A stretch of 15,530 nucleotides of DNA from Syntrophaceae bacterium UBA2251 (lineage in GTDB: Bacteria; Desulfobacterota; Syntrophia; Syntrophales; UBA2251), in contig DDXV01000051.1 of the NCBI GenBank assembly GCA_002347815.1, positions 1 to 15,530 of the forward strand. Reading direction: 5' to 3'. Shown here in pieces: positions 1 to 6,896 of this stretch. The position numbers and the translations under genes are program-made. Under the pieces are notes generated by a model, which saw only the letters and a program-made list of their open reading frames with translations, did not search any database and had not been told where the DNA came from. The stretch's first letter is position 1, and every line of letters starts with the position of its first letter.

Positions 1-1
1 C

Positions 2-3000
2 ACTGAACTGACGGCAGGAAACTCATGGCAGGCAGGCTCTGTCGGTACTTGGGAGGGAACGCCGCTCGCCTTCAGCAGCCAGTTGATTGACGGCAGCCTG
101 TATCAGGTCGTTCCCGGCACGGTGGTCGGTGCGGAGTACCTGCAACCCAATTACGAGAGTTCCGGGGGGCCCAATCCCTGGTTCGAGCCGCTGTCTTACG
201 AAATCGACTATTTTGTGCCCGATGGGAAAACCTACGACGCCGCCCGGATGATTGCCTACGAGGACGTGGAGGTGGCGGGTGAAGGTTATGGCTATGACGA
301 TGAATATCAATACCTCCCGATCGGCAAATGGATCCTGGTGAGAGAGGGGATGGGCGTAACCCATCCGGCGGGGGTCGGCCTCACGCCGACCGATCTGGAC
401 TGGTCCGTTCCCTCGACATGGCCCCATTTCCTCGGAACGGTTGTGACGAATCCCGCCGTTCCGTTCACCGGCAGCGGTCATTACGTCAAGGCCATCGACT
501 GGAACTGGGATACCAACGCGCTCGTTCGAGGCGGCGCGTTCACAGGCCTGCTGGGCGGGCTGCCCGGCCAGTCGCTCTGGAGTTCCGATTCCGGCCACCG
601 GACCGGCCTCGTCCTGATGGGAAGCCATGACGCCTATGCCGGCTCGCAGCTCATCGGCAGCATGATCTCCTACGACGGGTCCGCCGGTGGAAACGGCGCC
701 TATATCGGCGCCCTCACCGGGATCATTCAGGATGCCGATCCGGTCGATGCCTCCGGGGAAAATCGGCTCGAAGGCCTGATCGTCGGCATTTATGTCGATC
801 CTTCCGGAAATGCCGGGATCCTGAAGGGCGACATCGCCGGGACCTCCTACCAGGGAATCAATATGTGGGAGGCGCCCGAGGGTTCGGCAACGCTCTACCG
901 CCATACCGCAAATCTCGCGAGCGGGCTGAGCGCCTCCGCCCTGGCCGAAAACCTCTTCGTAGGTTATCTCGGCGCCGGGGTCAACTCGGGCATCCACGGC
1001 ACGTTCGGCGGCAGCGGCTCGATCGCTTCGTCCATGGGCATCCTGGGGCTCACGTTCTCCCTCCAGCCGGATTGGGGCATCTTTACCCTGCAGATCGGCA
1101 TGGACAACAAGTATACGAATACGGGCGCCACCGCCTGGACGGGGACGCTCTTCGGCTCGGGCGTGTTCGGGCAATATGGCACAACGCTACCGTATTATGC
1201 CGATCTGGGCTACTGGTTCGCCAAGCTCCCCTCCGGCACATGGGGAGACGGGAAACTGTCCGGGAACTTCGGCGGAGGCGCCTTCTTCTCGGACAGCGCG
1301 TTCGTCACGCACAAGAAGGTCGGCACCATCGAAGGGTCGCTCCTGGGCACCTATGACGGCAGCGCTTCCGGCGCATGGCAGGCCGCGGCCACGGGCACCT
1401 ACGTCAAAACGAAGGACGTCTTTTTCAGCAGCGAAATCGAGGGGAACAGCTACAATCTGGTACAGCAAACCACGGGCGCCCTGAGATATGCGGACGGCAG
1501 CGTCTACAACTACTGGTACACGAGTTCGGAAGAGTACGGCAACAGCATCTATTACATCGACAACGAGACCGAAAAAACGGAGACGATTACCCGCATGGGC
1601 ACCGAGGGACCTCCGGGCGCCGAAGCGGGCCACAAAGAGGTGTGGGTGCATAATCTCATGGACAACAACACCTGGACCTATGCAACGGCAGAGTATGGCC
1701 CACTGACCGATCTCCGCGACAATCCGCCGATCACGCCCGGCGGAGGCGACACCGTTTACGGGCCGACGACTCAACTGGGATTCTGGGACTCGGACTTCAA
1801 CGGCATCCTGGCGGGGGTGGACAACCTCTGGAACAATCTGGGAACCGCCACCCCCACGCACGTCTACCTGATGGGGGACATCGACACGTTCGACGGCGAC
1901 GCCTTGAAACTCTTCAGCGGCACGGCCGTGAGCTTCGATCCGCTGGTTAATCTGAATCCTTACGGTTCCAGCCGATCCCCCATCGGCGGGGCCTACTACG
2001 GCTTCCTCGGCGGCACCGTAAACGGCGCCAAGGCCCTGTCGGGTATCTTCCGCGCCCTGTACATGGATGAGGGCCGGAACGTCGGCCTCGTCTTCACCGA
2101 CGCCGCGCTTGCCGGATCGTTCGATTCGACCGTGGGCATGTGGAAGGCCGAGGGCGATGTCTTCACCTACCCGCTCTTCACGGCCGCGGTCATCGGCCCG
2201 AATTTCGATCCGGCCACCTTTGCGGGCCAGTTGAACCAATGGGAGGACCGGATGAGCCTGTCCGTGCCTATCTGGGAAGACGGCCATGTCAGCGGTGAGG
2301 GGGTCGCCCTCAGCGCCAGTGCCGAGACTGGGATCTCCCTTCCCCTCTTGTCATTGCCATCGGCCTTCGTGAGCCTCAATTCCACCCTCGTGGGCGGGAT
2401 ACTGAGCGGAAGTGCGCCGCCGTCAAACTGGACCTGGACCGTGCCTCCCGGGGGCCCCATCGTTAATTATGTTGAGCCGGAGGCAGGAGCCCCCTTCTAT
2501 GTGTACAACCCGGTCCGGACGAACTTTATCGGGGTGAACATCGCGTCGGATACGGTGAACAACACCTTCGCCGGGAGCATGGTCACCGCCTCCGTCGAAT
2601 GGGGAAACGCCATGACAACCCTCAGCGGCGGACAGATCAAGGGCATCTTCGATCCCAATGCGACTTGGCAGGCCGTGATCTCGGCAACCGGCATGGATAC
2701 GGCCACGTTCATCAGCAAGGCGACGGCTTTGGAGACGGAAGCGCAGCGGACCGCCTTCTACAAGGCGACCAGCATCCCGTGCTTCCAGGTGGGCGCCACG
2801 GACCTGCGCGGGAACGGGGATGTAACCGTGTCAGGCATGCCCGGAAGCACCATCAATCTGGGAAGTGCGGCCGATCACACCCGGGGAATCCTCAATGCGA
2901 CCTTCTTCGCCCCGTCGACGTACGCAAAACCCCAGGTCTGGGCGTCGGGCCTGGTGAACGGGAGCTATACGGGCAGTCCCACGGGTGGAACCGTCGGTCT

Positions 3001-3256
3001 CAGCGGTTACGCGCAGGGAAGCCAAGGGCAGTTGACCAATGGCATTACCGCTGCCTTCAACGTCCTGCCGTTCGGAACGACGAACTGGGGCGCCACGATC
3101 ACGGGCAATGCGCCGGCCGGTTCACTGTCGGGGGCGCAGGGCTTCACCCAAACCAACGGCGTGACCTTCCAGGGCGGGGCCGCGGGTCTCATTACGAAGA
3201 TGCCGGATGCGACCCCCGGCACGTTTACGGGTACGGCGGCCGGGATCGTCCACTAA
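2..3256 (+). CDS. Giant Gly/Ser/Thr-rich repetitive surface or secreted protein, 5'-truncated by window edge
   Basis: The frame is open from the first bases of the window, so the 1084 visible residues are the C-terminal part of a larger protein. The TTG at 83 is only an internal Leu codon. No enzyme motif is recognisable. The sequence is dominated by short Gly-rich turns and alternating small and hydrophobic residues (for example GGAFTGLLGG and GGAYYGFLGG), as in exported beta-structured repeat proteins. Two internal segments align: roughly codons 256-299 and 677-723 share the pattern Y-x-D-x-x-x-N-(A/V)-G followed by M-W-x-A-x-G. Only one Cys is visible (in SIPCFQ), which fits an extracellular protein. 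There is no autotransporter-like C-terminal barrel; the protein ends GTFTGTAAGIVH. The gene looks less GC-rich than its neighbours. A surface or secreted role is inferred from composition only; adhesin or scaffold are possibilities. The ORF is certain, the function unknown. Confidence 0.85.
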   Translation, partial: TELTAGNSWQAGSVGTWEGTPLAFSSQLIDGSLYQVVPGTVVGAEYLQPNYESSGGPNPWFEPLSYEIDYFVPDGKTYDAARMIAYEDVEVAGEGYGYDDEYQYLPIGKWILVREGMGVTHPAGVGLTPTDLDWSVPSTWPHFLGTVVTNPAVPFTGSGHYVKAIDWNWDTNALVRGGAFTGLLGGLPGQSLWSSDSGHRTGLVLMGSHDAYAGSQLIGSMISYDGSAGGNGAYIGALTGIIQDADPVDASGENRLEGLIVGIYVDPSGNAGILKGDIAGTSYQGINMWEAPEGSATLYRHTANLASGLSASALAENLFVGYLGAGVNSGIHGTFGGSGSIASSMGILGLTFSLQPDWGIFTLQIGMDNKYTNTGATAWTGTLFGSGVFGQYGTTLPYYADLGYWFAKLPSGTWGDGKLSGNFGGGAFFSDSAFVTHKKVGTIEGSLLGTYDGSASGAWQAAATGTYVKTKDVFFSSEIEGNSYNLVQQTTGALRYADGSVYNYWYTSSEEYGNSIYYIDNETEKTETITRMGTEGPPGAEAGHKEVWVHNLMDNNTWTYATAEYGPLTDLRDNPPITPGGGDTVYGPTTQLGFWDSDFNGILAGVDNLWNNLGTATPTHVYLMGDIDTFDGDALKLFSGTAVSFDPLVNLNPYGSSRSPIGGAYYGFLGGTVNGAKALSGIFRALYMDEGRNVGLVFTDAALAGSFDSTVGMWKAEGDVFTYPLFTAAVIGPNFDPATFAGQLNQWEDRMSLSVPIWEDGHVSGEGVALSASAETGISLPLLSLPSAFVSLNSTLVGGILSGSAPPSNWTWTVPPGGPIVNYVEPEAGAPFYVYNPVRTNFIGVNIASDTVNNTFAGSMVTASVEWGNAMTTLSGGQIKGIFDPNATWQAVISATGMDTATFISKATALETEAQRTAFYKATSIPCFQVGATDLRGNGDVTVSGMPGSTINLGSAADHTRGILNATFFAPSTYAKPQVWASGLVNGSYTGSPTGGTVGLSGYAQGSQGQLTNGITAAFNVLPFGTTNWGATITGNAPAGSLSGAQGFTQTNGVTFQGGAAGLITKMPDATPGTFTGTAAGIVH
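767..898 (+). repeat. Internal protein repeat unit, copy 1
   Basis: This stretch of the giant protein encodes a motif with IYVDPSGNAG followed about 15 residues later by MWEAPEG and then Tyr. It aligns with the segment at 2030-2170, and a GGAFTGLLGG motif lies upstream of it. The similarity is visible at protein level only; I did not see extended nucleotide identity. Confidence 0.5.
2030..2170 (+). repeat. Internal protein repeat unit, copy 2
   Basis: This is the second copy of the motif in the giant protein: LYMDEGRNVG followed by MWKAEG and then Tyr. It is preceded by GGAYYGFLGG, which matches the GGAFTGLLGG that precedes copy 1. The spacing between the two sub-motifs is a few residues longer than in copy 1. 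Confidence 0.5.
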
Positions 3257-3266
3257 TTCACGAAAA

Positions 3267-3287
3267 GGCCGGAGCATTTTTCCGGCC
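3267..3287 (+). terminator. First hairpin after the giant protein gene
   Basis: A perfect 7-bp stem, GGCCGGA (3267-3273) with TCCGGCC (3281-3287), encloses the loop GCATTTT 10 nt past the TAA. No T-tract follows, so alone it would be a weak terminator. It probably acts with, or protects the 3' end ahead of, the stronger hairpin at 3299. Confidence 0.45.
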
Positions 3288-3298
3288 GATACCTAAAG

Positions 3299-3336
3299 AG
3301 CGGGCGCAGGTCTTAACCCCTGCGCCCGCTTGTTTT
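3299..3336 (+). terminator. Rho-independent terminator of the giant protein gene
   Basis: A perfect 12-bp GC-rich stem, AGCGGGCGCAGG (3299-3310) with CCTGCGCCCGCT (3319-3330), has an 8-nt loop and is followed by TGTTTTC. It ends transcription of the upstream gene and insulates the OmpH-like gene. Confidence 0.85.
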
Positions 3337-3416
3337 CGGAAGGGAGAGGGCAGCGGGAAGACGCCGCCCGCAGACCGGGACCATTCGGCGCGCATCGCGA
3401 TCCGGCCTCAATCCCC

Positions 3417-3446
3417 TTGACACCCCGGGGGAGACGGGCTAAGAAT
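3417..3446 (+). promoter_or_regulatory. Sigma70-like promoter of the OmpH-like gene, with dyad over the -10
   Basis: A perfect -35 TTGACA (3417-3422) is followed after 17 nt by TAAGAA (3440-3445; TAAGAAT in full). An imperfect inverted repeat flanks the -10: GACGGG (3433-3438) pairs with CCCGTC (3449-3454), and the arms can be extended by CCCC/GGGG after a bulge. The leader to the ATG at 3555 would be about 100 nt. The rest of the 3257-3554 gap holds only the two upstream hairpins and short GC-rich inverted repeats at 3451-3464 and 3503-3517; no gene is seen there. Confidence 0.55.
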
Positions 3447-3554
3447 CACCCGTCCCGGGGGACGGCGCCTCGGCACCCGGGACAGGTCACGGAGCAGGCA
3501 ATGGGGCCTGGCGCCCCTTTGAATTCATCAAAACGGATCGGGAGGGTAATAAAA

Positions 3555-4085
3555 ATGAAGAAGGGACTGGTTATCCTGACATCGATGCTCATCGCGCTGG
3601 TTCTGGCCGCGCCGGCCCTGGCCGCGCCGCCGAAGGCCAAGGGCGAGATCAAGATCGGCGTCTTCGATATGCAGAAGGTCATGCGCGAATCGAAGGCCGC
3701 GAAGGCCGCCATCGGCGCCTTCCGGAAGGACCTCGACGCCAAGCGGGCGGTCCTGGCGACCCAGGAGAAGGAAATCCGCGCCATGGAGGAGGAGCTCAAG
3801 AACGCCGGCGCCAAAATGCCCGCCGAGGAGCGGCGGCAGAAGGCCGACAAGCTCGCCAAGGAGATCCGGGAGTTCAAGCTCACCAGCGGGGACATGGAGG
3901 AGGAGCTCAAGCGCAAGGACCGGGATCTGACCCAGAAGATCGTGGGCGAGGTCATGAAGCTGGTCGGCGCCCATGCCAAGAAGGAGAACTACACCCTGAT
4001 CTTCGAGCGCTCCATGCTCGTGGCCGTGGACGAGGACGTGGACATCACGGATACGGTCATCAAGCTCTACGACGCGGGGAAATAA
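3555..4085 (+). CDS. OmpH/Skp family periplasmic chaperone-like protein
   Basis: This 176-aa protein has a clear signal peptide: MKK, a hydrophobic core to about residue 19, and APALA, with cleavage predicted after Ala23. The mature part starts with a beta strand (KIGVFDMQKVMRES), the usual opening of OmpH/Skp proteins. A long charged coiled-coil arm follows at about residues 50-130, rich in Lys, Glu and Ala, and the chain returns to a C-terminal strand (YTLIFERSMLVAVDEDVDIT). In Skp the trimer grips unfolded outer-membrane proteins in the periplasm. The ATG at 3555 is chosen over upstream in-frame starts because GGAGG (3541-3545) lies 9 nt away and only this start exposes the signal peptide. 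The gene is monocistronic, not next to bamA or lpxD as skp often is, so it may be a paralogue. Family assignment is firm; the symbol is left empty because orthology to skp cannot be judged. Confidence 0.9.
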   Translation: MKKGLVILTSMLIALVLAAPALAAPPKAKGEIKIGVFDMQKVMRESKAAKAAIGAFRKDLDAKRAVLATQEKEIRAMEEELKNAGAKMPAEERRQKADKLAKEIREFKLTSGDMEEELKRKDRDLTQKIVGEVMKLVGAHAKKENYTLIFERSMLVAVDEDVDITDTVIKLYDAGK

Positions 4086-4110
4086 CGGGTGGGATCATGT
4101 GAACCGGGTA

Positions 4111-4142
4111 GGCGGCGGCCGGGAGGCCGCCGCCTTTTTTTT
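4111..4142 (+). terminator. Rho-independent terminator after the OmpH-like gene
   Basis: A perfect 10-bp stem, GGCGGCGGCC (4111-4120) with GGCCGCCGCC (4125-4134), has a GGGA loop and is followed by eight T residues. The convergent zinc-ribbon gene stops 5 bp further on. On the minus strand the stem lacks a T-tract, so it is directional. Confidence 0.95.
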
Positions 4143-4146
4143 GACT

Positions 4147-5121
4147 TCACGGCAGCAGGCGATCCGCCCCGGCAATGGCGACGGTGGTCCGGGCAACCTG
4201 GGCCGGCGGGCGGACGAAGACAACCATGAAGGGGATCTGTCCCCCCGGCTCGATCTTCTCGTTGGACACGTCGCTCCCGCGGGGATGGGCCAGCTCCAGT
4301 TGAATCTCGGCCTCCGGCAGGGTCCCCAGCTCCTCCTCCGTCAGGAAGTTCCCGCAGAAGGCGGTCTGCTCGGCCAGGACCGCACCGGCCGCGTCGTAGT
4401 GGCGGGCCCGCACCCGGATCTCCGTCGCGGCGTGCGGCGCGCGGTTGACGACGCTTCCCTCCACGATCCGGATATCCCCGACCAGCCAGTTGTTCACGAT
4501 GCGCTGCCGGACGTCCTGGATCGCCAGCGTCTTCAGGTCCATGCTCTGGTCCTTCGTCGCCGCGCCGGGGAAAAGCCCGGTCACCGGGCGGAGGGCCTTG
4601 AGGGCCGCGTCACGGGCCTGCCGGCCCGCCTCCGGGTAGAGCCAGCAGAATGCGCCGCCGCCGAGGGCCAGGATCAGGATGAAGACGAGCGCCCAGATCC
4701 AGCCTCTTCTCTTCCGGCGCGGGGGCGCCGCCGGGGCGTCCTCGTCCCCGGGTTCCCCGTCCGTTTCGGACGTGTCCGGCTCGTCCGGGGACTCCCCGTA
4801 TTCCGGCGCGGACGCGTGCGGGGCGTCGATGTCCTTTTCGATCGGCGGCCCGTTCTCCGCATCGATCGGGACGAGATCGTCCGGACGGGCGTCGATGCCG
4901 ATATCCGTGTCCTCCGGACCGCCGTCCCGCGGGAATCCCGGCGCCTCCGGCTCCGGGGGGTAGAAGCGCGCCGGCTCCGTTCCGGCCGCTCCGGCCGCCT
5001 CCGGATTCTCCTCGAAGAAGACCTGTCGGCAGCGGCTGCAGCGGACCCAGACGCCTTCGCCCGACATCAGGGCGTCGTCGAACCGGAACTTCGTCAGGCA
5101 GCGCTGACACTGGATGATCAT
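4147..5121 (-). CDS. MJ0042-type zinc-ribbon, single-pass membrane protein with DUF3426 domain
   Basis: This 324-aa protein opens with a zinc ribbon carrying Cys pairs C5-x2-C8 and C28-x2-C31, matching the MJ0042/zinc_ribbon family. A long acidic, Pro-rich linker follows at about residues 38-134. A basic stop-transfer patch RRKRR (135-139) precedes one membrane helix (141-162). The extracytoplasmic part (about 190-320) resembles DUF3426, with the pattern VVNRAPHAATEIRVRARHYDAAG and a conserved CGNFL. The topology would place the zinc ribbon in the cytoplasm. The function of this architecture is unknown to me. The ATG follows a good Shine-Dalgarno (GGAGG, 5-nt spacer). The gene begins 58 bp after hpt on the same strand with no terminator between them, so cotranscription is likely. 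No symbol is justified. Confidence 0.88.
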   Translation of the reverse strand: MIIQCQRCLTKFRFDDALMSGEGVWVRCSRCRQVFFEENPEAAGAAGTEPARFYPPEPEAPGFPRDGGPEDTDIGIDARPDDLVPIDAENGPPIEKDIDAPHASAPEYGESPDEPDTSETDGEPGDEDAPAAPPRRKRRGWIWALVFILILALGGGAFCWLYPEAGRQARDAALKALRPVTGLFPGAATKDQSMDLKTLAIQDVRQRIVNNWLVGDIRIVEGSVVNRAPHAATEIRVRARHYDAAGAVLAEQTAFCGNFLTEEELGTLPEAEIQLELAHPRGSDVSNEKIEPGGQIPFMVVFVRPPAQVARTTVAIAGADRLLP

Positions 5122-5179
5122 CGGGACCTCCCTATTCCATTCGCTTCCCAGTGGGTTCGCTCTTCATTCTTTTCGCTCT

Positions 5180-5713
5180 CTACCCCTCGCCCGTCTCGAC
5201 GACGTACACGTCCGGCAGGAAACGGGCCTTTTCGTCGAAGTCGAGGCCGTAGCCCACGACAAACCCATCGTCGATGGTGAAGCCCACGTAGTCGGCCTCG
5301 AAATCGACCCGGCGGCGCCGGCGCTTGTCGAGGAAGGCGCACACCTTGAGCGAGGCCGGGTTGCGCTCGCGGAACCAGTCGACCAGGAAGGCGAGCGTCA
5401 GCCCCGTGTCGACGATGTCCTCGACGATCAGAATGTCGCGGCCCCGGATCGAGGTCTCGATGTCCTTCGTCATCACGACCTTGCCGCTGCTCGCCGCGCC
5501 CGCGCCGTAGCTTGCCAGGCGGGCGAAGTCCACGCGGCAGGGGATGGAGAGCGCCCGGACCAGGTCAGCCATGAAGATGAAGGCGCCCTTGAGGACGCCG
5601 ATCACGATCAGCTCGCGCCCGGCGTAGTCGGCGGAGATCCGCGCGGCCAGCTCGGCGACGCGGCGGCCGATCTGCTCCTTGGTGAAGAGCACCTCCTGGC
5701 GCGTAAACTCCAT
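5180..5713 (-). CDS. hpt: Hypoxanthine(-guanine) phosphoribosyltransferase
   Basis: This 177-aa cytoplasmic enzyme of purine salvage converts hypoxanthine or guanine plus PRPP to IMP or GMP. The PRPP-binding signature ILIVEDIVDTGLTL is intact, with acidic pair E98-D99 and D102-T103-G104. The upstream GVLKGAFIFMADL loop and the C-terminal DFVVGYG-like segment (GFVVGYGLDF) match bacterial Hpt, and the length is normal. Start choice: ATG at 5713 has a GAGGG about 3-4 nt upstream. A second ATG directly before it (5716) has almost no spacer. An in-frame ATG at 5734 would add seven residues (MERDRGM) behind a poorer SD. The family usually begins close to the Glu/Phe-Thr stretch, which favours 5713. 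The gene leads a minus-strand pair with the zinc-ribbon gene. An imperfect 68-bp tandem repeat lies across its leader and start region. Confidence 0.93.
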   Translation of the reverse strand: MEFTRQEVLFTKEQIGRRVAELAARISADYAGRELIVIGVLKGAFIFMADLVRALSIPCRVDFARLASYGAGAASSGKVVMTKDIETSIRGRDILIVEDIVDTGLTLAFLVDWFRERNPASLKVCAFLDKRRRRRVDFEADYVGFTIDDGFVVGYGLDFDEKARFLPDVYVVETGEG

Positions 5714-5849
5714 CATCCCTCTATCCCGTTCCATTCGATAACCTGCAAGCGATCCGTCGGCCCGGGGCTTCCGCGCCGTCGCATCCCTCTACTCCGTTCC
5801 ATGCGGCAACCGGTGCGCTGTCCATCGGTCCGCTGCCTCCACGCCGTTG
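5714..5849. repeat. Imperfect 68-bp tandem duplication in the hpt leader
   Basis: Two adjacent 68-nt units (5714-5781 and 5782-5849) both begin CATCCCTCTA on the plus strand and end CGCCGTCG or CGCCGTTG. By eye they match at 50 of 68 positions without gaps. On the minus strand each unit ends in an ATGGAACGG...AGAGGGATG segment, which in the hpt-proximal copy supplies the Shine-Dalgarno and possible starts. The unit length is not a multiple of 3 and the distal copy runs quickly into a stop, so the repeat is not coding. The rest of the 5714-5984 gap holds only a candidate promoter. Confidence 0.75.
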
Positions 5850-5949
5850 CAACGCCGCGACAGGACCGAAAGGCCGGATTCCCGTCCGCGCGGAGACGAT
5901 CTGCGGGCCGTCGTTGACTTCTTAAACATCATCCGGTTGGAATAGGCGT

Positions 5950-5978
5950 ACCGTACTGAAGCGCGGTTCCCAAGTCAA
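5950..5978 (-). promoter_or_regulatory. Candidate sigma70-like promoter for hpt
   Basis: Read on the minus strand, TTGACT (5978-5973) is followed after 17 nt by TACGGT (5955-5950). The -35 matches 5 of 6 consensus bases and the -10 only 3. It begins directly after the stop of the YkgJ-like gene and would give hpt a leader of about 230 nt containing the tandem repeat. Confidence 0.35.
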
Positions 5979-5984
5979 GGAAAT

Positions 5985-6803
5985 TCAGGCCCCGGCGTAG
6001 GCCCGGACGAAGGCGTCGATCGTGCCCTGGATCAGGGTCTCCGCCCGGCGGACCTCCCCCGCGTCCCGGAAGGTCGAGGTGAGGCTCAAGAAGATCTTGT
6101 CGAAGCGGGAGCGCGCCATCCCCAGGGCGTCGTAGTCGATGTGGCGGATCATGTACTGGGAGCCGTCGAAATAGTACTTGCCCAAGCGGTTCACCGCGTC
6201 GTCCCGGAAGGGCCAGTCGAGCTTGAATGCAAAATACGCGCGGGCGATGTCCCGGAGGGGGCCGCTCCGGAACCGCTCCGGGTCGGGCGTTTCGCAGACG
6301 GCGTCGCTCACGAAGCGGAACCACTCCTTGACGAGATCGATGTCCGTCAGGCACAGGCCGTAGAGGTACCAGTCGTCGAGCGCGTAGAGCAGGGCGAGCT
6401 TCTCCGGGCGGCTGAGGAAATGATAGCTCGGGCAGAAGTGGCCGTCGCAGAGCTCCCGGCCGTAGAAGGAGACGTCCCGCCGGTCTTCCCCCGCGTTCTG
6501 CATCGGGTGGAGGAGACAGCCGACGCGGCGCCGGTCGTCGTCGAGGAACCCCAGGTATTCGCAGCAGTGGATCACCTCGTAGCGCTTCGTCATGTCCTCC
6601 GTTTCCCGCACCCACGCCGCAAAAGCGGCGAGATCCTCGGGCCGCAGCACGGTGGCGCGATAGCGGGCCGTCCGCCGGGCGAGGCGCGCCGTGAGCGACG
6701 CGCGGGAGCTGTCGGCGTAGTTGTACAGGCCGCAGCACGCCCCGCAGGACTTGCCGCCGTCCGGCTGGCACAGATGGATGAAATCGCTTGTTCCGGTCTT
6801 CAA
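5985..6803 (-). CDS. YkgJ-like cysteine-cluster protein
   Basis: This 272-aa protein begins at TTG (6803); no ATG lies in frame until well past the first cysteine motif. AAGGGG (minus strand, 6815-6810) sits 6 nt upstream and supports this start. Cysteines cluster in the N-terminal half: C12, C20-x2-C23-C24 (SCGACCG), C80-C81, C96, C119 and C124 (CDGHFC). This fits the zinc- or iron-chelating UPF0153/YkgJ (CxxCxxCC) family, although the first motif is a variant. The C-terminal half (about 130-272) has aromatic and charged helices with no domain I can name. The biochemical role of YkgJ proteins is unknown. The gene stands alone on the minus strand, diverging from the 7025 gene. A metal-binding call is inferred from the cysteines. 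Confidence 0.82.
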   Translation of the reverse strand: MKTGTSDFIHLCQPDGGKSCGACCGLYNYADSSRASLTARLARRTARYRATVLRPEDLAAFAAWVRETEDMTKRYEVIHCCEYLGFLDDDRRRVGCLLHPMQNAGEDRRDVSFYGRELCDGHFCPSYHFLSRPEKLALLYALDDWYLYGLCLTDIDLVKEWFRFVSDAVCETPDPERFRSGPLRDIARAYFAFKLDWPFRDDAVNRLGKYYFDGSQYMIRHIDYDALGMARSRFDKIFLSLTSTFRDAGEVRRAETLIQGTIDAFVRAYAGA

Positions 6804-6817
6804 CGGATTCCCCTTGC

Positions 6818-6890
6818 GGAAAATAGGGACAGCGCCCTATTTTCTAGAATGGGGAAATAGGGGAAAATAGGGCGCTGTCCCTATTTTTCC
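6818..6890. repeat. REP-like inverted pair (BIME-like), two hairpin units in opposite orientation
   Basis: Unit 1 is AAAATAGGG (6820-6828), loop ACAGCG, CCCTATTTT (6835-6843). Unit 2 is AAAATAGGG (6864-6872), loop CGCTGT, CCCTATTTT (6879-6887). Each unit is a perfect 9-bp hairpin, and the units are exact reverse complements over at least 25 nt, so the pair can also fold as one long stem. The 19-nt spacer contains degraded GGGGAAATAG copies. The GGGACAGCGCCC core resembles REP sequences mobilised by REP-associated Y1 (RAYT-type) transposases; this is recollection of the class, not a search. No transposase gene is present here. Confidence 0.8.
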
Positions 6891-6896
6891 CCACCG

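Noticed and set aside
83..85. TTG at 83 as the start of the giant protein
   Set aside because: The frame continues upstream to the window edge with the same composition, no Shine-Dalgarno is present, and no signal peptide follows.
23..1174. Minus-strand 383-codon frame opposite the giant protein
   Set aside because: It opposes a frame that is open from the window edge to 3256 and has consistent repeat structure; it looks like a shadow.
5114..5917. Plus-strand frame covering hpt and the leader repeat
   Set aside because: It is antisense to hpt and the sequence has no family features; it exists because of GC bias.
6818..6890. Possible CRISPR array or intrinsic terminator in the repeated AAAATAGGG region
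   Set aside because: There are only two full units, in opposite orientation and without regular spacers, so it is not CRISPR. The hairpins are AT-flanked on both sides and placed before gene starts, which fits a REP pair better than a terminator.
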